NCBI GenBank assembly: GCA_020426755.1
Contig: JAGQPK010000002.1
Span: forward strand, 1-33,298
Length of the DNA stretch: 33,298 nt
DNA from: Planctomycetales bacterium
Lineage (GTDB): Bacteria > Planctomycetota > Planctomycetia > Pirellulales > Pirellulaceae
Direction: 5' to 3'
Part shown: in pieces, positions 31,201 through 33,298 of the stretch
Layout of the letters: the number at the start of each line of letters is the position of its first letter
Position numbering within the stretch: the stretch's first letter is position 1
Program-made: the position numbers and the translations under genes
The notes under the pieces: model-generated
Database searches by the model: none
What the model was told of the DNA's origin: nothing
What the model saw: the letters and a program-made list of their open reading frames with translations, nothing else

Positions 31201-32384
31201 TGTGGATCGAGAACACGGATGGTTTGGGTGCGTTCACCGAAGTTCACTCAATCAATCCTAACGTTGAAATGCTGGGTAGCGTTCCGGTCGATGTCGATCG
31301 CGACGGCGACTTGGACCTGCTGACAGGCGAGGACTGGTTCGAGAACGTCGACGGGCAGGGTACCTTCATTTTTGGCGAGACCATTGCGCAACGAAGTGTG
31401 GATCCGCGCCGGCTCCAGGCGGTCGATTTGGATGGCGATGCCGACTTGGATATCTTGGGCGGCCAGTGGTACGTCAACCGTTATGGAGACGCCGAATTCG
31501 AAGCTCGGCCCGTCGAACGTTGGACCGATTCGTTTGCTGGGCTCACTACAAACGTGACGACGACCTATGCCGTCGATCTTGACGCCGATGGCGACGAAGA
31601 CTTGCTTGTTCACTCGCAAAGCGAATTGTTCTGGCGTGAGAACGAGAATGGCGAAGGCTACTTTGGGCCAGCGCAAAAGATCTACACTTCGGAAACCTAC
31701 AATCGCGTCGAAGTGGCCGTTGCGGTAGATATGGACGGCGATGGCGATTTGGATGTCGTCGCGAGTTTCGAGTCCCACGTGAGTTGGTTCGAGAATCTAA
31801 ACGGGTTGGGCCAGTTCCGAGTCAGCGATGAACGGTTCCTAGATTCCCTGGGAACCGCGACTTTACAGTTGGCTGATCTCGATGGTGACCAGCTTGATGA
31901 CTTGATTCTGTCACAAGGCTGGCATCGCCAATTGCCGTCGGGTGGCTTCGGGCCGTTGCAAGACTTTCAGGTTGCCTCCAGCGATGCATTGGTCTATGCG
32001 TTCGACTTGGATGGCGATCAGGATCTTGACATCCTGTGGGGGCGGGCCGGCGAGATCAAATGGATTGAGAACCTCGACGGCAACGCGACGTGGGGAGTGC
32101 CCGTGCGGCTGGTAGGCACGGAAGCATTCTCGTTAAGCTCGTTGTCCGCCGGTGACCTCGACGGAGACGGAGATCTCGAGATTTTGTTCAGCGATTGGGG
32201 GGGACAAGTCGGCTGGTTCGACCACTTGGATGGACAGGTCGCCTTTGGCGCGATGAATCTGTTGATTGACGCCGATCGAGCCTACTCGGTACTGGCCACT
32301 GACGTTGACCTCGATGGCGACGTCGATGTCTTGGTCGGGAATGAAGGCGGAATCTTGCACTTCGAGAATCTTCGCGGGCGCTAA
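28266..32384 (+). CDS. Giant secreted FG-GAP/VCBS repeat protein with internal dockerin-like modules
   Basis: The 1372-residue product starts with RRRHGLLAESLESRRLLTRA, the planctomycete secretion-type N-terminus. Residues about 25-370 carry seven DxDxDG-type repeats. A dockerin-like segment (PGDANLDSYVDEADLILVAQ) follows at about 373-435, a non-repeat domain at about 440-585, and a second dockerin-like module at about 590-680 (GDANLDGIFNSSDLVQVLAA, RGDWNGDREFNTADLV). Residues about 690-1372 hold 14 further units of the form DxDGDGDxD followed by WFEN.DG.G.F. The chain ends directly after the last WFEN-type element (LHFENLRGR) with no sorting signal. GAGAGG six nt upstream supports the ATG at 28266; ATG at 28251 is an alternative. 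It overlaps the related upstream gene. Confidence 0.85.
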   Translation: MRSRNRYGRRRHGLLAESLESRRLLTRAIDVDRDGDVDAYYQGTWFENVDGRGNLVAHQFTDRKGVSSEAADLDGDGDLDFITNEPAWYENLDGRGKSFAVHSFDGDPLPATRMKLFDVGGDGDLDVILFQGSDVVWYEQTPGAERFTHHTLDLNGVAGTLSDVTDADLDGDLDLLTFVAGTPDDQSNKVVLLTTEEDGSYRSTILAQDDPFWGQHFLGDGEFIDIDGDGFDDIVRKEFYDGIFYLLMRNGAESQLKFETPQYMVGVSGFFEVGYLLGFVDVDGDGDLDAVGESSFQPIVYVATLNAGKYTAFTAVATLDYPTTQNYSFDAVADLNGDGNLDVIAHEFNDELPVWFDGATGLVHINKLPAALQPGDANLDSYVDEADLILVAQAGKYQTAAGWSEGDWDGAPGGFFESPPTGDGLFNDSDLQQLLATGLYRAGSYTDVGLNRATGLTALGRRIHDTDVTFDYDSATGIVTLASSTPLTALLIRSASGMWTGQQTMPLDGPFDVASPSEIFRFDLAGFEAGNLGAILPPGMGWRQLMNDVKIDGARAAGGELGTVRLTCSNCGLDVDSLTNAIDQQINSREYDWDLDGRTDANDLRYLVQNVFQSSIGDANLDGIFNSSDLVQVLAAGEYEDTVENNSTWDRGDWNGDREFNTADLVFAFAYGHFADIPIPPVTPTSGPVEFSLHEVSEFCKCYVAVDTVADLDGDGDDDLLLFSFIEENVTWAENLNGEGLFGAPRLIGELAGIAVITADVDGDGDVDVIGATPSVGTGQIVWYENLGGGQFVPQAHMISTSDGAVVLSMGDVDQDGDFDLLAASGVFQQTGRIVWFENVSPQGTFVRRDVLSTHPASYGVQWADMDHDGDLDVFAGHSDNEFEWFENVDGRGQFVARPSTPSFATAVYRLADIDGDGDLDVLASGPATTSIRWYRNEGENFTEFAVPFETNDTVFSGALGDLDGDGDPDIVLQSKPAVWIENTDGLGAFTEVHSINPNVEMLGSVPVDVDRDGDLDLLTGEDWFENVDGQGTFIFGETIAQRSVDPRRLQAVDLDGDADLDILGGQWYVNRYGDAEFEARPVERWTDSFAGLTTNVTTTYAVDLDADGDEDLLVHSQSELFWRENENGEGYFGPAQKIYTSETYNRVEVAVAVDMDGDGDLDVVASFESHVSWFENLNGLGQFRVSDERFLDSLGTATLQLADLDGDQLDDLILSQGWHRQLPSGGFGPLQDFQVASSDALVYAFDLDGDQDLDILWGRAGEIKWIENLDGNATWGVPVRLVGTEAFSLSSLSAGDLDGDGDLEILFSDWGGQVGWFDHLDGQVAFGAMNLLIDADRAYSVLATDVDLDGDVDVLVGNEGGILHFENLRGR

Positions 32385-32628
32385 ACGTTCTGACGTTATG
32401 CGGATCTTGGAACGCGACGGAGAAGCGGTCGCTCTACTCGCGTGTCCCAAGTCACATCGCGGTTCCATGATGGCTGAAAATCAGTGGATTTGGTTGGTTT
32501 TGCTCCGTTCATCCCACTAAACTGAGCGTTCTCGGGAAGTGAAAATCGCGAGATGTCTTAACTTGCGAATAGCGAGGCCTGTTGGTTCGACGGACGGTAT
32601 CGAATTCTTATAACGTGGAGGTGCGACG
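32385..32628. other. Gap between the giant repeat protein and the LamG gene
   Basis: No gene is seen in these 244 nt. CTCG and CGAG arms (about 32530-32552) form only a weak dyad, and a TATAAC at 32610-32615 is too close to the start codon to serve easily as a -10 box. Confidence 0.3.
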
Positions 32629-33298
32629 ATGAGAAAGCAAGTGCGTAGACAATTGGCGGTTGTGGCTGCCACCCTGGTAACGATGGCACCGCTGGCGGCA
32701 CGGGCGGATTACAGTGCCGCAGTATTAGCCGACAATCCGCTGGGCTATTGGAGCTTCAACGACGGCGATTCCGTTGTGCCCAATCAGGGTGGTGGTGGCA
32801 CCGCTTTGGACGGCCAGGTGATCGGTGGCCAGTTTGTTTCTGCACCGAGCTTTCAGCTTGTCGATGGACGAACCGTCAGCGGACTGGGCGCAGGTAATCG
32901 TGCCTACCTTGTCGGCGAAAACCTTGACGAATACATGGCAGTCGAGGAATCGATCTTGAGCGACCTGGGTGAGTTCACGCTCGAGGCTTGGGTTAATCCT
33001 GGTGTTCGCGACGGCAATCGAGTTGGCTTGTTCGGTCAGAACGACGCGGTTGAGTTTGGTTTTATTTCTCCCAACCAAATCCAACTCTGGACACCCGCAG
33101 GCCAGACGCTCAACTACGTCATCGATCCGGTAAATCAAATCCCGGAGGATACGTGGTTCCACATGGCGGCCGTGGCAAACGGTAACAATATTCGTTTGTT
33201 CATCAATGGTGAGCCAACGTCGGCAGGCGCCAGCTATGGCAATGGAGACTTCAACTTCAATATCGGTGGCGGTGGAATCTATGACGCCACCGGCAACC
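32629..33298 (+). CDS. Secreted LamG-domain (concanavalin A-like) protein, 5' part only
   Basis: Translation from ATG 32629 gives at least 223 codons and remains open at the window end. GGAGG lies seven nt upstream. The product begins with a signal peptide (MRKQVRRQLAVVAATLVTMA, cleaved after about AARA). The next residues, YSAAVLADNPLGYWSFND, are the usual N-terminal strand of LamG/laminin G-like jelly rolls in planctomycete proteins (Y...V....P..YWR). Further LamG features are FTLEAWVNPG (about 122-131), WFHMAAVANGNNIRLFINGE (the W.H.A.V..G..I.LY(V/I)(N/D)G pattern, about 175-195) and GGGGIYDATG. A C-terminal PEP-CTERM or dockerin tail would lie outside the window. It is the third secreted protein in a row on this strand. 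Confidence 0.85.
   Translation, partial: MRKQVRRQLAVVAATLVTMAPLAARADYSAAVLADNPLGYWSFNDGDSVVPNQGGGGTALDGQVIGGQFVSAPSFQLVDGRTVSGLGAGNRAYLVGENLDEYMAVEESILSDLGEFTLEAWVNPGVRDGNRVGLFGQNDAVEFGFISPNQIQLWTPAGQTLNYVIDPVNQIPEDTWFHMAAVANGNNIRLFINGEPTSAGASYGNGDFNFNIGGGGIYDATGN

Noticed and set aside
28266-32384. DNA-level tandem repeat array suspected from many GATGGCGACGG-like words.
   Set aside because: The spacing is irregular and the words are explained by the DxDGDG protein repeats; it is a protein repeat rather than a satellite.
32596-32615. TATAAC with TTCGAC 17 bp upstream as a promoter for the LamG gene.
   Set aside because: The -35 matches only two of six bases, and the predicted start would fall on the ribosome binding site, leaving almost no leader.
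1-33298. tRNA, rRNA, CRISPR arrays, transposases, integrases, toxin-antitoxin or anti-phage genes.
   Set aside because: None was recognised on either strand; the only mobile-type signals are the non-coding inverted-repeat families.

Overview
The window comes from a member of the Planctomycetota, most likely of the Pirellulales type. This is inferred from gene content: PEP-CTERM-tailed secreted proteins; proteins with the planctomycete-style N-terminal LESRRLL motif, DxDGDG calcium-type repeats and dockerin-like ends; a membrane Ser/Thr kinase coupled to an ECF-like sigma factor; a bacterial formylmethanofuran dehydrogenase-type subunit (FhcB); and a zinc-type S14. The sequence alone does not fix the genus.

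Region 1 (1-9250, minus strand) is an S10/spc ribosomal protein operon in classical order: rpsJ-rplC-rplD-rplW-rplB-rpsS-rplV-rpsC-rplP-rpmC-rpsQ-rplN-rplX-rplE-rpsN-rpsH-rplF-rplR. It runs off the left edge, where rpsE would be expected. A good sigma70-like promoter (9199-9227) and a leader of about 150 nt precede rpsJ. Upstream lies about 0.5 kb of gene-free, strongly G-over-C-skewed DNA.

Region 2 (9748-13586) holds two divergently transcribed PEP-CTERM proteins, one with a clear Rho-independent terminator, then a VTT/DedA-like membrane protein convergent with phosphatidylserine decarboxylase (psd). Region 3 (13656-17004) is a kinase/TPR receptor overlapping an ECF-like sigma factor by 4 nt (GTGA), a likely signalling pair.

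Region 4 (17437-24828) encodes a complete tripartite RND efflux system: adaptor with a His/acid-rich segment, an 1144-residue HAE1-type pump with an extra segment carrying two hydrophobic stretches, and an outer-membrane factor lipoprotein with a long low-complexity linker. A sigma54-like motif lies upstream. Region 5 (25230-26543) is a lone fhcB-like gene of tetrahydromethanopterin-linked C1 metabolism. Region 6 (26921-33298) encodes large secreted proteins: two FG-GAP/VCBS beta-propeller proteins overlapping by 26 nt and the start of a LamG-domain protein.

The least explained features are two families of dispersed, non-coding inverted-repeat elements, with 28-30 bp imperfect arms around variable cores. 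Family A has three copies (11799, 17025, 22463) and family B has two (24846, 26586). They sit between genes throughout the accessory half and resemble REPIN- or MITE-like elements. No tRNA, rRNA, CRISPR array, transposase or phage gene was recognised.
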